A stretch of 64,000 nucleotides of DNA, from the NCBI RefSeq assembly GCF_015234585.1, contig NZ_JADFCM010000001.1:1116001-1180000 (forward strand), read 5' to 3'. Within the stretch, counting starts at the first letter, position 1. Every line of letters starts with the position of its first letter. The position numbers and the translations under genes are program-made. Positions 27,036-35,637 of this stretch are shown here, one piece after another. The notes under the pieces were generated by a model. That model did no database searches and was not told the origin of the DNA. It saw nothing but the letters and a program-made list of their open reading frames with translations. Source of the stretch: Pseudalkalibacillus hwajinpoensis (GTDB lineage: Bacteria > Bacillota > Bacilli > Bacillales > Guptibacillaceae).

Positions 27036-27324
27036 AATCATCTCCTCCTTCATACTCTTTGTAGATTATTATACCTCAGTTAAAAGTATGAGAGGGGTCA
27101 AAAATAGAATATATAGGAAGTAAGGTAGAAATAGCGAAAGCGACTGATGATCCTTTGAATTTGTACTCCCTCTGTTTAGTAGGAATATCATCACACTTTC
27201 ATCCCACTGTTATTAGGTTATATTTCCTATTTATCCAGAAAACGATACCTCCTAATTGCACATCAAATAGAAGAGGAGTAAAGTGTCTCGATGTTAACAG
27301 TCTATTTAAGAAAGGGTGGATGAA

Positions 27325-28197
27325 ATGATGAAAGATGGCTTTGTGAAAGTGAATGATGTCAACCTTCATTACGTAACAGAAGGAGAAGGGGAACTGATGC
27401 TATTTCTCCATGGTTTCCCTTATTTCTGGTACAACTGGCATCATCAGATGGAAGAGTTTTCGAAGGATTATCGTGTTGTTGCTGTTGATATGAGAGGATA
27501 CAACGTATCTGACAAACCTGAAGGTGTTTCTTCATATGATATGTCCATTCTAGTCGAGGATGTAAAACAGTTGATTGAAGCGTTTGGGGAAAAGGACTGC
27601 GTTTTAGTCGCCCATGACTGGGGCGGAGCGGTAGCTTGGACGTTAGCTTACACCTCACCTGAATTTGTGAACAAACTAATCATGTTCGATGCACCTCACC
27701 CGTATACATTTAGACGAGAGTTAGCAGAGAACCCAGGGCAGAGAGAAGATAGTAGCTATATGGCATTTTTCCAACGACCTGATTCTCATGAAGCGCTGAT
27801 AGAAAATAACGCAGAACGATTAAGAAAGATGATGACGATTCCTGGAAAGAAAAAAGGTTATTTAACCGAAGAAGATGAAGAGAAATACATAGAGGCATGG
27901 ACACAGCCGGATGCGATGGAGTCAATGCTTAACTATTACCGGGCTATTTCATTCTATCCGTTCGAAGAGCACGTACAAAAGCCATTGGAACTTCCATATC
28001 AAATGTTTGATTCGCCAACGTTAATCATTTGGGGCGATGCAGATCCCGCTTTTGAAAACAGCAATCTTGACGGGTTGGAAGAATATGTTAATGATCTTAC
28101 GATTCACCGAATGGAAGGCGTAAGCCACGCCCCGCATCATGAGAAACCGGAAGTGGTGAACCACTATATGCGCGAATTTTTAAAAGGTAAGAAATGA
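27325..28197 (+). CDS. Alpha/beta hydrolase (epoxide hydrolase/dehalogenase-like)
   Basis: This 290-residue cytosolic hydrolase has the oxyanion motif HGFP, the nucleophile elbow VAHDWGGAVAW with Asp as nucleophile, a later acid in IIWGDADPAF and a final His in GVSHAPHHEKPE. An Asp nucleophile followed by Trp is characteristic of epoxide hydrolases and haloalkane dehalogenases rather than esterases. The substrate is unknown. ATG 27325 lies six bases from AAAGGGTGG; GTG 27316 and ATG 27328 are alternatives. It is monocistronic, with a terminator just after it. Confidence 0.83.
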   Translation: MMKDGFVKVNDVNLHYVTEGEGELMLFLHGFPYFWYNWHHQMEEFSKDYRVVAVDMRGYNVSDKPEGVSSYDMSILVEDVKQLIEAFGEKDCVLVAHDWGGAVAWTLAYTSPEFVNKLIMFDAPHPYTFRRELAENPGQREDSSYMAFFQRPDSHEALIENNAERLRKMMTIPGKKKGYLTEEDEEKYIEAWTQPDAMESMLNYYRAISFYPFEEHVQKPLELPYQMFDSPTLIIWGDADPAFENSNLDGLEEYVNDLTIHRMEGVSHAPHHEKPEVVNHYMREFLKGKK

Positions 28198-28200
28198 TGA

Positions 28201-28232
28201 AGAAGGCTGTCCCTGATAAGGGGCAGCCTTCT
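28201..28232. terminator. Bidirectional terminator
   Basis: AGAAGGCTGTCCC pairs with GGGGCAGCCTTCT (one G-T pair), separating the convergent hydrolase and GntR genes. Confidence 0.78.
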
Positions 28233-28263
28233 TTGCTACTCTAATAGGCATTGAAGTGTAAGG

Positions 28264-28884
28264 CTAATCCTGCCCCATAAAATGTAAGAAAAAAGCGAGG
28301 TCAGCTTCAAGATGTTTCTTCATAAGTTCTTCTGCTTCTTCGGGATTTCGATTCCGAATCGCGTTGCAAATTTGTTCATGCTCATCAATTAGATGAGGCC
28401 GCTTATGGTAGACAACGGTTTTACGGAAGAGGTAAATAATCGATTGCATTCGATCCATTATTTTAATCATCACCTTGTTATTGTTCGTGTCTAAAATTAT
28501 TTCATGAAAGGCTTTATTTGCTTTCATAATTTCTTCGGTTGTTCCATTTCTTCCAATGTCTACACATTTTTGTAGCTCTTCTATCGCTTCTTCACTCATA
28601 TAAGTAGCTGAAGCGCGTGCCGCAAAACCTTCTAAAAGAATACGGACTTGAAAAATTTCTCTCAAATCTTTTTCAGTTGGGAGGACGACTCGTTTATCCT
28701 GAATCAAATCTTCTTGCTCAAGCTTACGAATTGCCTCTCTTATAGGAGTACGACTCACACCAAGATCTTTAGCCAGTTTTTCTTCTACTAACTTAGTGCC
28801 GCCAGCAATCTCTCCATTCAAAACTTTATCTCGAATACTCTCATAGGCATGCAGATAGGCCGATTGTGAAGCGTTTTTTTTCAT
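28264..28884 (-). CDS. GntR family regulator, FCD (FadR-like) subgroup
   Basis: This 206-residue regulator has an N-terminal winged helix (GGTKLVEEKLAKDLGVSRTPIREAIRKLEQEDLI) and an all-helical FCD ligand domain (ILLEGFAARASA, NKAFHEIIL, DEHEQICNAIRNRN) with the His/Asp metal-binding pattern. FCD regulators sense organic and sugar acids. It is divergent from the acid-sugar operon at 29091, and typical FCD operator sequences (TTGTATACAA) lie between them, so repression of that operon and of itself is the likely role. Confidence 0.88.
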   Translation of the reverse strand: MKKNASQSAYLHAYESIRDKVLNGEIAGGTKLVEEKLAKDLGVSRTPIREAIRKLEQEDLIQDKRVVLPTEKDLREIFQVRILLEGFAARASATYMSEEAIEELQKCVDIGRNGTTEEIMKANKAFHEIILDTNNNKVMIKIMDRMQSIIYLFRKTVVYHKRPHLIDEHEQICNAIRNRNPEEAEELMKKHLEADLAFFLHFMGQD

Positions 28885-28990
28885 AATGAACTCCTGTTAA
28901 TAACAATTTGGTTTTTAATGAACCATTTATTGAACCATTTTTCTATCTTAAATTATAGAGTTAAAAATGGTTAATGAAAAGGATTCAATA

Positions 28991-29046
28991 TTTTTTGTAT
29001 ACAATTTATATAATAATGTATACAAAAACAAATGTTTCGTGTACAA
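28991..29046. promoter_or_regulatory. GntR/FCD operators and -10 of the acid-sugar operon
   Basis: TTTTTTGTATACA (28991-29003) and TGTATACAAAAA (29017-29028) face each other; each contains the GTATAC core expected for FCD regulators, and GTGTACAA at 29039-29046 is a possible third. The -10 TATAAT at 29009-29014 lies between the first two, so bound repressor would cover the promoter. Confidence 0.6.
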
Positions 29047-29059
29047 TCGAAACAAGAAA

Positions 29060-29073
29060 TGAAAGCGCTATAC
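29060..29073 (+). promoter_or_regulatory. cre-like site of the acid-sugar operon
   Basis: TGAAAGCGCTATAC keeps the TGAAAGCGCT core of cre but is one base out of register at the end. It lies immediately before the RBS, a road-block position for CcpA. Confidence 0.4.
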
Positions 29074-29090
29074 ATAAAGGAGAGGTTATG

Positions 29091-29999
29091 ATGAGTGAAA
29101 ATATAGGTTTTATTGGGTTAGGAATTATGGGGAAGCCAATGGTGAAAAATTTAGTGAAGTCTGGTGCCAACGTAACTGTCTTTGATATTAATGATACAGC
29201 CGTACAAGAATGTGTTGGATTTGGGGCAAACGGTGCGCTATCACCAAAAGAAATTGCTAAAGAGAGCTCAATCATTTTCACGATGCTTCCTAATTCCAAC
29301 CACGTAAAATCCGTTATTACAAATGAAAGCGGAATCATTAAGGGAGCAAAAGAAGGAACTGTCGTCGTAGATATGAGTTCCATTTCTCCTGTTGTGTCTG
29401 AAGAGTTGGCTAATGAATTGAATACCTATGGTGTTCATATGCTCGATGCTCCTGTCAGCGGAGGAGAGCCAAAAGCGATTGATGGTACTTTGGCCATTAT
29501 GGTTGGTGGAGAAGAGAAAGTATTTGAGAGAGTGCTGCCTATCCTTCAAATACTTGGTGAAGATATTACCTTAGTCGGTGGGAACGGTTGCGGTGCTACA
29601 GCTAAATTAGCCAATCAGATTATCGTTAACGTAAATATAGCGGCTATGTCTGAAGCACTCGTACTAGCTTCCAAAGCAGGAATCGATATAGAAAAAATGT
29701 ATCATGCGATTCGTGGTGGACTTGCTGGTAGTGCTGTACTAGATGCGAAAGTCCCTCTCATCTTAGAAAGAAACTTCGTAGCGGGTGGTCGAATTGACAT
29801 TAATATGAAGGATTTAACAAACGTGATGGAAACAGCACATGAAATAGGCGTTCCACTCCCACTTTCAAGTCAAGTTCTTGAAATGTTTAGTGCTCTTAAA
29901 GTAGATGGAAAAGCTGGTGATGATCACGGTGGACTAGTGCAGTATTATGAGCGTTTGGCAAATACAGTTGTAAAAAAGGATGTGAAGGAGCATGTCTAA
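29091..29999 (+). CDS. 2-hydroxy-3-oxopropionate (tartronate semialdehyde) reductase family
   Basis: This 302-residue protein belongs to the 3-hydroxyisobutyrate dehydrogenase family. IGFIGLGIMGKPMVKNL is the NAD(P) fold, DAPVSGGEPKAIDGTL the substrate loop, and KLANQIIV carries the catalytic Lys. Similarity to E. coli GarR (glycerate-forming) is strong from memory, including IRGGLAGSAVLDAK; L-threonate dehydrogenase (LtnD) is a related alternative given the DUF1537 kinase next door. Two adjacent ATGs (29088, 29091) follow AAAGGAGAGG; spacing favours 29091. The next gene starts eight bases before its stop. Confidence 0.85.
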   Translation: MSENIGFIGLGIMGKPMVKNLVKSGANVTVFDINDTAVQECVGFGANGALSPKEIAKESSIIFTMLPNSNHVKSVITNESGIIKGAKEGTVVVDMSSISPVVSEELANELNTYGVHMLDAPVSGGEPKAIDGTLAIMVGGEEKVFERVLPILQILGEDITLVGGNGCGATAKLANQIIVNVNIAAMSEALVLASKAGIDIEKMYHAIRGGLAGSAVLDAKVPLILERNFVAGGRIDINMKDLTNVMETAHEIGVPLPLSSQVLEMFSALKVDGKAGDDHGGLVQYYERLANTVVKKDVKEHV

Positions 30000-31419
30000 C
30001 CAGCTAGTAATAGAAAAGCTTCCGAAATTAAAATCAATTGATTACGAATCCATTTCTGATCTTTGGAAGAAAGAGAGATCTGATTTTAACCATCAGATTG
30101 TTGTACTAGATGATGATCCTACTGGAGTACAAACTGTTCACGGAGTGTCCGTTTATACAGATTGGACAGAACAGACAATCAAACAGGGATTTGAAGAAGA
30201 TACTAGTATATTTTTCATTCTAACGAACTCCCGAGCATTGTCAGAGCAAGACACAGAAGTTCTTCATCGAACGATTGCCGAACGTGTTAGCCACGTTGCG
30301 AGAACTCTAAATAAACCTTATCTCATTATTAGTAGAGGAGACTCGACTTTAAGAGGCCACTACCCACTTGAGACAGAAGTGATGAAAGACCGCATTGAGG
30401 AGAGCGATAAACTGCTAGACGGTGAAGTGATTATCCCGTTCTTTAAAGAAGGCGGCCGCTTGACAATCGATAATGTTCACTATGTTCAAAATGACAGTGT
30501 CCTCATACCGGCGGGTGAAACTGAATTTGCGAAGGATCGAACATTTGGGTTTAAATCAAGTGACTTAACAGAGTGGGTTGAAGAGAAAACGGCTGGAGAG
30601 TTTAAAAAGGAGGATGTCCTAACGATCTCTCTAGAAGATATTCGTGAACTTCGAATTGATAGAATGGTAGAGCAATTATCAGGTGTTACTGATTTTGGAA
30701 AAGTGGTCGTTAATGCCGTGGAAGAAGAAGATATTAAGGTCTTCACGATTGCCCTAATGAAGGCTATGAAAAATGGAAAGCGCTTTATCTTCAGAACGGC
30801 AGCCACATTCACAAAAATAATTGGTGATATTTCATCAAAGCCACTTCTTACAAGGGAACAATTAATTGCGGAAAACGCTACGACTGGAGGACTTATTGTT
30901 GTTGGTTCTCACGTACAGAAATCTACTGATCAACTTAATGCTTTAAAAGAACTCTCTCAAGTTCATGCCATTGAATTTGACTGTCACCTTGTTTTGGAAG
31001 CTGAAGCGTTTAAATCCGAAGTAAAGCGTGTTAGGAAAGAAGCTGAAGCAAAGGTTGCAGAAGGAACAACGGTTGTGATCTATACGAGACGAGAACGGTT
31101 AGACCTTGGTGATGGAATGAAGGAAGAGGAGCTTAAACTTTCAGTTGAGATATCAAATGCTGTAACGAGCATTGTAAGAGATTTCTCCATTGCACCTAAA
31201 TACGTTATTGCGAAGGGCGGCATTACGTCTAGTGATGTCGGAACAAATGGTCTGCAAGTGAAGAGAGCCACAGTTCTAGGACAAGCGGCGCCCGGTATTC
31301 CTGTTTGGGAAACAGATGAAGAGAGCAAATTTCCTCACCTTCCTTACATTATTTTCCCTGGAAATGTTGGGGCGGTTACAACGCTGAGAGACATTGTTCA
31401 GAATATAGAGACGGTATAA
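29992..31419 (+). CDS. Four-carbon acid sugar kinase family protein (DUF1537)
   Basis: This 475-residue kinase has the substrate-binding N-terminal half (VLDDDPTGVQTVHG, ISRGDSTLRGHYPLE) and the nucleotide-binding C-terminal half (AKGGITSSDVG, FPGNVGAV) that define the DUF1537/OtnK/DtnK kinases, which phosphorylate 3-oxo-tetronate, threonate or erythronate. It would act on the product of the upstream reductase or directly on the imported acid. The translationally coupled start (8-bp overlap) and following permease indicate one operon. No OtnC aldolase/decarboxylase, OtnI isomerase or PdxA2 partner is present, so the exact substrate is open; a glycerate-like substrate is possible given the GarR-like neighbour. 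Confidence 0.87.
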   Translation: MSNQLVIEKLPKLKSIDYESISDLWKKERSDFNHQIVVLDDDPTGVQTVHGVSVYTDWTEQTIKQGFEEDTSIFFILTNSRALSEQDTEVLHRTIAERVSHVARTLNKPYLIISRGDSTLRGHYPLETEVMKDRIEESDKLLDGEVIIPFFKEGGRLTIDNVHYVQNDSVLIPAGETEFAKDRTFGFKSSDLTEWVEEKTAGEFKKEDVLTISLEDIRELRIDRMVEQLSGVTDFGKVVVNAVEEEDIKVFTIALMKAMKNGKRFIFRTAATFTKIIGDISSKPLLTREQLIAENATTGGLIVVGSHVQKSTDQLNALKELSQVHAIEFDCHLVLEAEAFKSEVKRVRKEAEAKVAEGTTVVIYTRRERLDLGDGMKEEELKLSVEISNAVTSIVRDFSIAPKYVIAKGGITSSDVGTNGLQVKRATVLGQAAPGIPVWETDEESKFPHLPYIIFPGNVGAVTTLRDIVQNIETV

Positions 31420-31435
31420 CCTTTAAGGAGTTGAC

Positions 31436-32788
31436 ATGATGGTAACTGGCAACACGCTTATATTAATCTTTCTACTTTCTCTCGTTGCTTTGTTTGTTCT
31501 TATTTTAAAATTTAAGCTTGAGCCTTTTCTAGCACTGATTGGTGTAGCATTCGGAACAGCGCTAGTCATTGGCATCCCTATTGTGGAGATTCCAGGCATT
31601 ATCACGAGCGGTTTTGGTAATACTCTTGCTGGCGTTGGAATTCTAATTGGACTTGGTGTGATTTTTGGGCAGTTTCTAGCTTCTTCAGGGGCCGTAGAGA
31701 AAATTGCCCAATCTGTACTTAAAGTTTTTGGAGCAAAAAAATCAGCAGCTGGTCTGGCTCTTACCGGGACCGCTGTATCAATTCCAGTTTATTTTGATGC
31801 CGCATTTGTTATCCTAACGGGATTAATCAAAAGTTTATCAAGAAAAACGGGTATTTCAATTGTGACGTTTGTAACCGCGCTTGGTGTAGGGCTGATTGTG
31901 TCGCACAGCATGATTGCTCCTACGCCCGGGCCACTCGTTGTTGCTGAAAATACTGGTTCAGATTTAGGACTATTTATCATATATGGATTAGTTTGCGCGA
32001 TCCCTGCAACATTAGTAGGCGGCTATTTCTACGGGATGTTTATTGGAAAGCGCGTTCAGTCGAAACCTGATGATGAGGCTGAACAAGAAGTCGCAGTAGC
32101 AAGAGAAGAACCTTCAAAGGAAATTAGTACAGGATTAGCTTACGCGATGCTAGTCCTACCAATCGCTCTCATTTTAGCGAATACTGTTTCACAGCTACTG
32201 GTTCCAGGAACAACTTTTGCTTCAGCACTTGCTTTTGTTGGAGATAAAAACATGGCGCTGTTCATAAGTGTAATCGTTGCCATTTTAGTATTAACACCTT
32301 ATATCAATGCACCAAAACAATCTCTGTACACGGAAGCTATTAATTCCGCAGGTGTCATTCTCCTTATTACTGGTGCCGGTGGTGCTTTTGGAGCTGTCAT
32401 CAATCAAAGTGGGATAGGAGACCATTTAATTCAAACGATGCAGAACTGGAGTATTCCTGCTCTATTGCTAGCCTTTATTTTCTCTCAAATCCTACGAGCT
32501 TCATTAGGTTCAACAACCGTGGCGCTTGTCACCACTTCAAGTATTCTAGGCCCACTGGCTCTTGACCTTGGCGTTTCACCTGTCTTATTAGGTCTTGCGA
32601 TTTGTGCCGGAGGGGTTGGACTCTCTCTTCCTAACGATTCTGGATTCTGGGTCGTTAGTCGATTCGGTAAATTGACCGTACCTGAGACAATTAAAGCGTG
32701 GACAATTGGAGGTTTTATAGCAGGATTAAGTGCGTTTGCAATGGTATATCTTCTTAGTTTATTCTCCGGCATTTTACCGGGTATTTAA
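31436..32788 (+). CDS. GntP-family gluconate/sugar-acid:H+ symporter
   Basis: This 450-residue permease has about 12 membrane helices and GntP family segments (SIPVYFDAAFVIL, VSHSMIAPTPGPLVVAE, ASLGSTTVALVTTSSILGPL, GVGLSLPNDSGFWVV). It imports the sugar acid used by the reductase and kinase encoded upstream. ATG 31436 (or 31439) follows AAGGAG 16 bp after the kinase stop. It is the last gene of the operon. Confidence 0.92.
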   Translation: MMVTGNTLILIFLLSLVALFVLILKFKLEPFLALIGVAFGTALVIGIPIVEIPGIITSGFGNTLAGVGILIGLGVIFGQFLASSGAVEKIAQSVLKVFGAKKSAAGLALTGTAVSIPVYFDAAFVILTGLIKSLSRKTGISIVTFVTALGVGLIVSHSMIAPTPGPLVVAENTGSDLGLFIIYGLVCAIPATLVGGYFYGMFIGKRVQSKPDDEAEQEVAVAREEPSKEISTGLAYAMLVLPIALILANTVSQLLVPGTTFASALAFVGDKNMALFISVIVAILVLTPYINAPKQSLYTEAINSAGVILLITGAGGAFGAVINQSGIGDHLIQTMQNWSIPALLLAFIFSQILRASLGSTTVALVTTSSILGPLALDLGVSPVLLGLAICAGGVGLSLPNDSGFWVVSRFGKLTVPETIKAWTIGGFIAGLSAFAMVYLLSLFSGILPGI

Positions 32789-32813
32789 GCAGGGCACTTG
32801 CCCTGCTTTTTTT
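32789..32813 (+). terminator. Terminator of the acid-sugar operon
   Basis: GCAGGGC and GCCCTGC with loop ACTT, directly after the stop codon, are followed by TTTTTTTATTT. Confidence 0.88.
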
Positions 32814-33015
32814 ATTTGTTAATTTGGCTATGTTAGCTTATATTGTTGATTTCTCGTTTTTTGTGCATCACAGGGCGCAAGTGATCCAAATATCAACACC
32901 ATTCATTAACATAGCCATTATTTTAGAGTTATCCCCGCATATACATATTGTTTATAAATAAAAGAGATGTGGTAAAAATCTATAAGTGAAAAGAGATGAT
33001 TAAAGGAGAAAATAA

Positions 33016-33489
33016 ATGGTGAAAAAAACGAAAAGATCAAAGCAACTAGTGTATAGTAAGAATCCTAATCTGTGGTCTGGCATTCTGTTTGGAATTGGTG
33101 TTGCTGCATTTCTAGATGAGGTGATTTTTCATCAATTGCTTCGTTGGCATCATTTCTATGATAAGTCTACTACGGATATTGGCCTAATCTCTGATGGCCT
33201 ATTTCATGCATTTAGTTGGTTTGCCACTATTGGTGGACTGTTTCTCCTTGCTGATCTTAAAAGGAGGGGCGCATTCTTTCTGAAGAGATGGTGGGGCGGC
33301 GTACTAGTTGGAGCGGGTGGCTTTCAGTTGTATGATGGGACCATTCAACACAAATGGATGCAACTTCACCAAATTCGTTATGTGGACAATATTCTGATCT
33401 ACGACCTTATGTGGAACGCTTCAGCTATTTGCATGATCCTAGCTGGTTTCTTACTATTGAAAGTTACTTCGAAAGAAGAGGTAGCGTAG
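33016..33489 (+). CDS. DUF2243 membrane protein
   Basis: This 157-residue protein has four predicted membrane helices and the DUF2243 pattern (GILFGIGVAAFLDEVIFHQLLRWHHFYD, GLFHAFSW, GGFQLYDGTIQHKWMQLHQIR). Its several conserved histidines facing the membrane suggest metal or haem handling, but no function is established. It abuts the CtaG-like gene with no gap (TAG then ATG), a pairing common in Bacillaceae. RBS AAAGGAGAAAATAA precedes ATG 33016. Confidence 0.83.
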   Translation: MVKKTKRSKQLVYSKNPNLWSGILFGIGVAAFLDEVIFHQLLRWHHFYDKSTTDIGLISDGLFHAFSWFATIGGLFLLADLKRRGAFFLKRWWGGVLVGAGGFQLYDGTIQHKWMQLHQIRYVDNILIYDLMWNASAICMILAGFLLLKVTSKEEVA

Positions 33490-34299
33490 ATGAGTCCTCA
33501 TCATTCAATAACTCATGGGGATGAGGCGACACATTTAGAAATAATAGGAATCTTACCTCAGCTTGGGTTAGCATTGCCCTTTGCGATTGTTTTCGTTTTG
33601 TATGTGATAGCTATTGTTCGTTCAAACCGGTGGTACAAACCGTGGCCGAGGTATCGAACGGTATGTTGGACTATTGGTGTGGTGTTGGCTATCTTTTCAG
33701 TTATGGGCCCATTGGCTAGGTTGGCTCATATGAACTTCACGGCTCATATGATAGGCCATTTGTTATTTGGGATGTTAGCACCGTTACTTATGGCGTTTGG
33801 CGCTCCGATTAAGCTCATGCTTCGAACGTTACGAATTCCCACCGCAAGAAAAGTTTCTAAGCTCCTTAAGAGCTCGCCGTCACGACTTCTTACAAATCCT
33901 ATTGTTTCGTCTATTCTTAACATAGGTGGGCTCTGGTTATTGTATACGACTAGTCTCTATTTTCTTATGCATGAAAACATACTCCTTCATCTTATTGTAC
34001 ATTTTCATGTATTTATTGCTGGCTACCTTTTTACCATTTCAGTGATTTATATCGACCCCAGACCTCATCGGCTTTCGTTTTGGTATCGTTCGATTGTGCT
34101 CGTCTTTGCCTTAGCTGGACATGGGATCCTATCAAAGTATATCTATGCTCATCCACCTATTGGTGTCTCCATAGAGCAGGCAAAAAGCGGTGCAATACTA
34201 ATGTACTATGGAGGAGATGCAATTGACATTGTTCTGATTTTCATTCTTTGTTTACATTGGTTTAGAGCCAGTCGACCTAATGGTTTAGCTACAAGTTAG
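33490..34299 (+). CDS. Cytochrome c oxidase assembly protein, CtaG (caa3 type)
   Basis: This 269-residue protein has seven predicted membrane helices and the caa3_CtaG pattern (GPLARLAHMNFTAHMIGHLLFGMLAPLLMAFGAP, HFHVFIAGYLF, LAGHGILSKYIYAH). In B. subtilis CtaG supports formation of the copper centre of caa3 oxidase. No cox genes are nearby, so this is probably a second, accessory copy tied to the DUF2243 partner. Start ATG directly follows the stop of the preceding gene. Confidence 0.87.
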   Translation: MSPHHSITHGDEATHLEIIGILPQLGLALPFAIVFVLYVIAIVRSNRWYKPWPRYRTVCWTIGVVLAIFSVMGPLARLAHMNFTAHMIGHLLFGMLAPLLMAFGAPIKLMLRTLRIPTARKVSKLLKSSPSRLLTNPIVSSILNIGGLWLLYTTSLYFLMHENILLHLIVHFHVFIAGYLFTISVIYIDPRPHRLSFWYRSIVLVFALAGHGILSKYIYAHPPIGVSIEQAKSGAILMYYGGDAIDIVLIFILCLHWFRASRPNGLATS

Positions 34300-34329
34300 C
34301 AATAAATATAGTAATCCTATTCCACGATT

Positions 34330-34372
34330 AAAAGCCACATTTCTTAGAATACAACGAGAAATGTGGCTTTTT
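34330..34372 (+). terminator. Terminator of the DUF2243-ctaG pair
   Basis: AAAAGCCACATTTCT pairs with AGAAATGTGGCTTTT (perfect 15-bp arms), ending in a T run. Confidence 0.88.
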
Positions 34373-34484
34373 AAAAAGATGGAGAAGGTAGTTTTACAAC
34401 TCACGACTCTTGTAATCAATAAGAGCACTCTGATTCTTAGTGTACTGTATTGCAAAGCGGCTATTTTAATTTTCTAAAAACTAG

Positions 34485-34513
34485 TTGACTCTTAATTAGA
34501 AAACGCTTACAAT
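34485..34513 (+). promoter_or_regulatory. Promoter and cre of the fructan operon
   Basis: TTGACT (34485-34490) and TACAAT (34508-34513) are separated by exactly 17 bp, a good vegetative promoter. TAGAAAACGCTTACA (34497-34511) matches cre at 14 of 15 positions and overlaps the -10, so CcpA should repress initiation. Confidence 0.75.
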
Positions 34514-34534
34514 AAAATCAATCAAAACATCTAC

Positions 34535-34646
34535 GTAAACGATTACATGGATTCTTCTTTTTATGATAATAGGCTAATCAGATGAATCATTCACAGGGAA
34601 TTCATTTTTTTTATCACAAAAAGTAATCGATTACGTAAACGATTAA
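34535..34646. promoter_or_regulatory. Three LacI-type operators before the fructan operon
   Basis: GTAAACGATTAC (34535-34546) lies just downstream of the -10. GTAATCGATTAC (34623-34634, a perfect palindrome) and GTAAACGATTAA (34635-34646) lie back to back just before the first gene. The same sequence recurs twice upstream of the LacI-family gene of this locus (46718-46729 and 46768-46779), so that protein is the likely repressor, and the spacing would allow DNA looping. Confidence 0.72.
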
Positions 34647-34665
34647 TTATAGGTGAGGAGAGATT

Positions 34666-35622
34666 ATGGAGACGAAACTTAGAGCGTTACCTAGAAGAAA
34701 TGTCCGTAGTGTCCCAAAGGTCAACAGCTCCTGGAAAAAGGTTTTACATAACTATGAATTGTACTTATTTCTACTACCTACGTTAATTTACTTTATTGTC
34801 TTCCACTATGTCCCTATGTATGGTGTCCTCATTGCGTTTCAAGATTATATGCCCACATTGGGGGTATCTGGAAGTCCCTGGGTTGGTTTTGAGCACTTTG
34901 AACGCTTCTTCAATTCCTTTCAGTTCTGGACTCTGTTAGAGAACACCCTCGAGCTCAGTGTGCTGCAATTATTATTTGGCTTTCCGTTACCGATCATGGT
35001 TGCTCTTCTTTTAAATCAGTTAAGAAATCAGCGTTACAAAAAATTCGTTCAAACTGTTATCTATGCTCCTCACTTTATTTCGGTCGTTGTTCTTGTAGGT
35101 ATGGTGTATGTTTTCTTCTCACCGAACGGTTTAATAAACAATTTCCTCATGATTTTTGGTGCCGAACCTGTTCATTTTATGTCACAGGCAGGTTGGTTTA
35201 AACCACTCTACATTTCTTCAGGCTTGTGGCAGGAGACAGGGTGGGCAGCGATCATTTATCTTGCCGCATTAGCTGGTGTTAGTCCAGAAGTTCATGAAGC
35301 AGCGATTATGGATGGCGCTAGTAAGTGGCAGCGAATTCTTCATGTTGATATTCCAGCGATCTTACCTACGGCGATGATTTTATTAGTGCTCTCAGTAGGA
35401 AATCTCATGAACATTGGATTCGAGAAAGCGTATTTAATGCAAACGCCGTTAAATGTTTCAGCAGGTGAAATTATTCCAACTTATGTGTATAAAGTCGGTT
35501 TGCAGGGTGCTCAGTACAGTTTTGCTGCAGCGGTTGGGTTGTTTAATGCAGTCATTAACTTTATCTTGTTATGGGCAGTAAATCGAGCTGCTAAGAAATT
35601 ATCTGGTTCAGGCTTATGGTAA
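34666..35622 (+). CDS. Carbohydrate ABC transporter permease (LplB/YtcP-like, CUT1)
   Basis: This 318-residue protein has six predicted membrane helices and the EAA loop EAAIMDGASKWQRILHVDIPAILP that contacts the ATPase. It forms half of the channel for an oligosaccharide, here most likely fructo-oligosaccharide released by the GH32 enzymes of the locus. The partner permease follows 15 bp after the stop. RBS AGGTGAGGAGAGATT precedes ATG 34666. Confidence 0.9.
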   Translation: METKLRALPRRNVRSVPKVNSSWKKVLHNYELYLFLLPTLIYFIVFHYVPMYGVLIAFQDYMPTLGVSGSPWVGFEHFERFFNSFQFWTLLENTLELSVLQLLFGFPLPIMVALLLNQLRNQRYKKFVQTVIYAPHFISVVVLVGMVYVFFSPNGLINNFLMIFGAEPVHFMSQAGWFKPLYISSGLWQETGWAAIIYLAALAGVSPEVHEAAIMDGASKWQRILHVDIPAILPTAMILLVLSVGNLMNIGFEKAYLMQTPLNVSAGEIIPTYVYKVGLQGAQYSFAAAVGLFNAVINFILLWAVNRAAKKLSGSGLW

Positions 35623-35637
35623 GGGGGGGAGTAAGCA

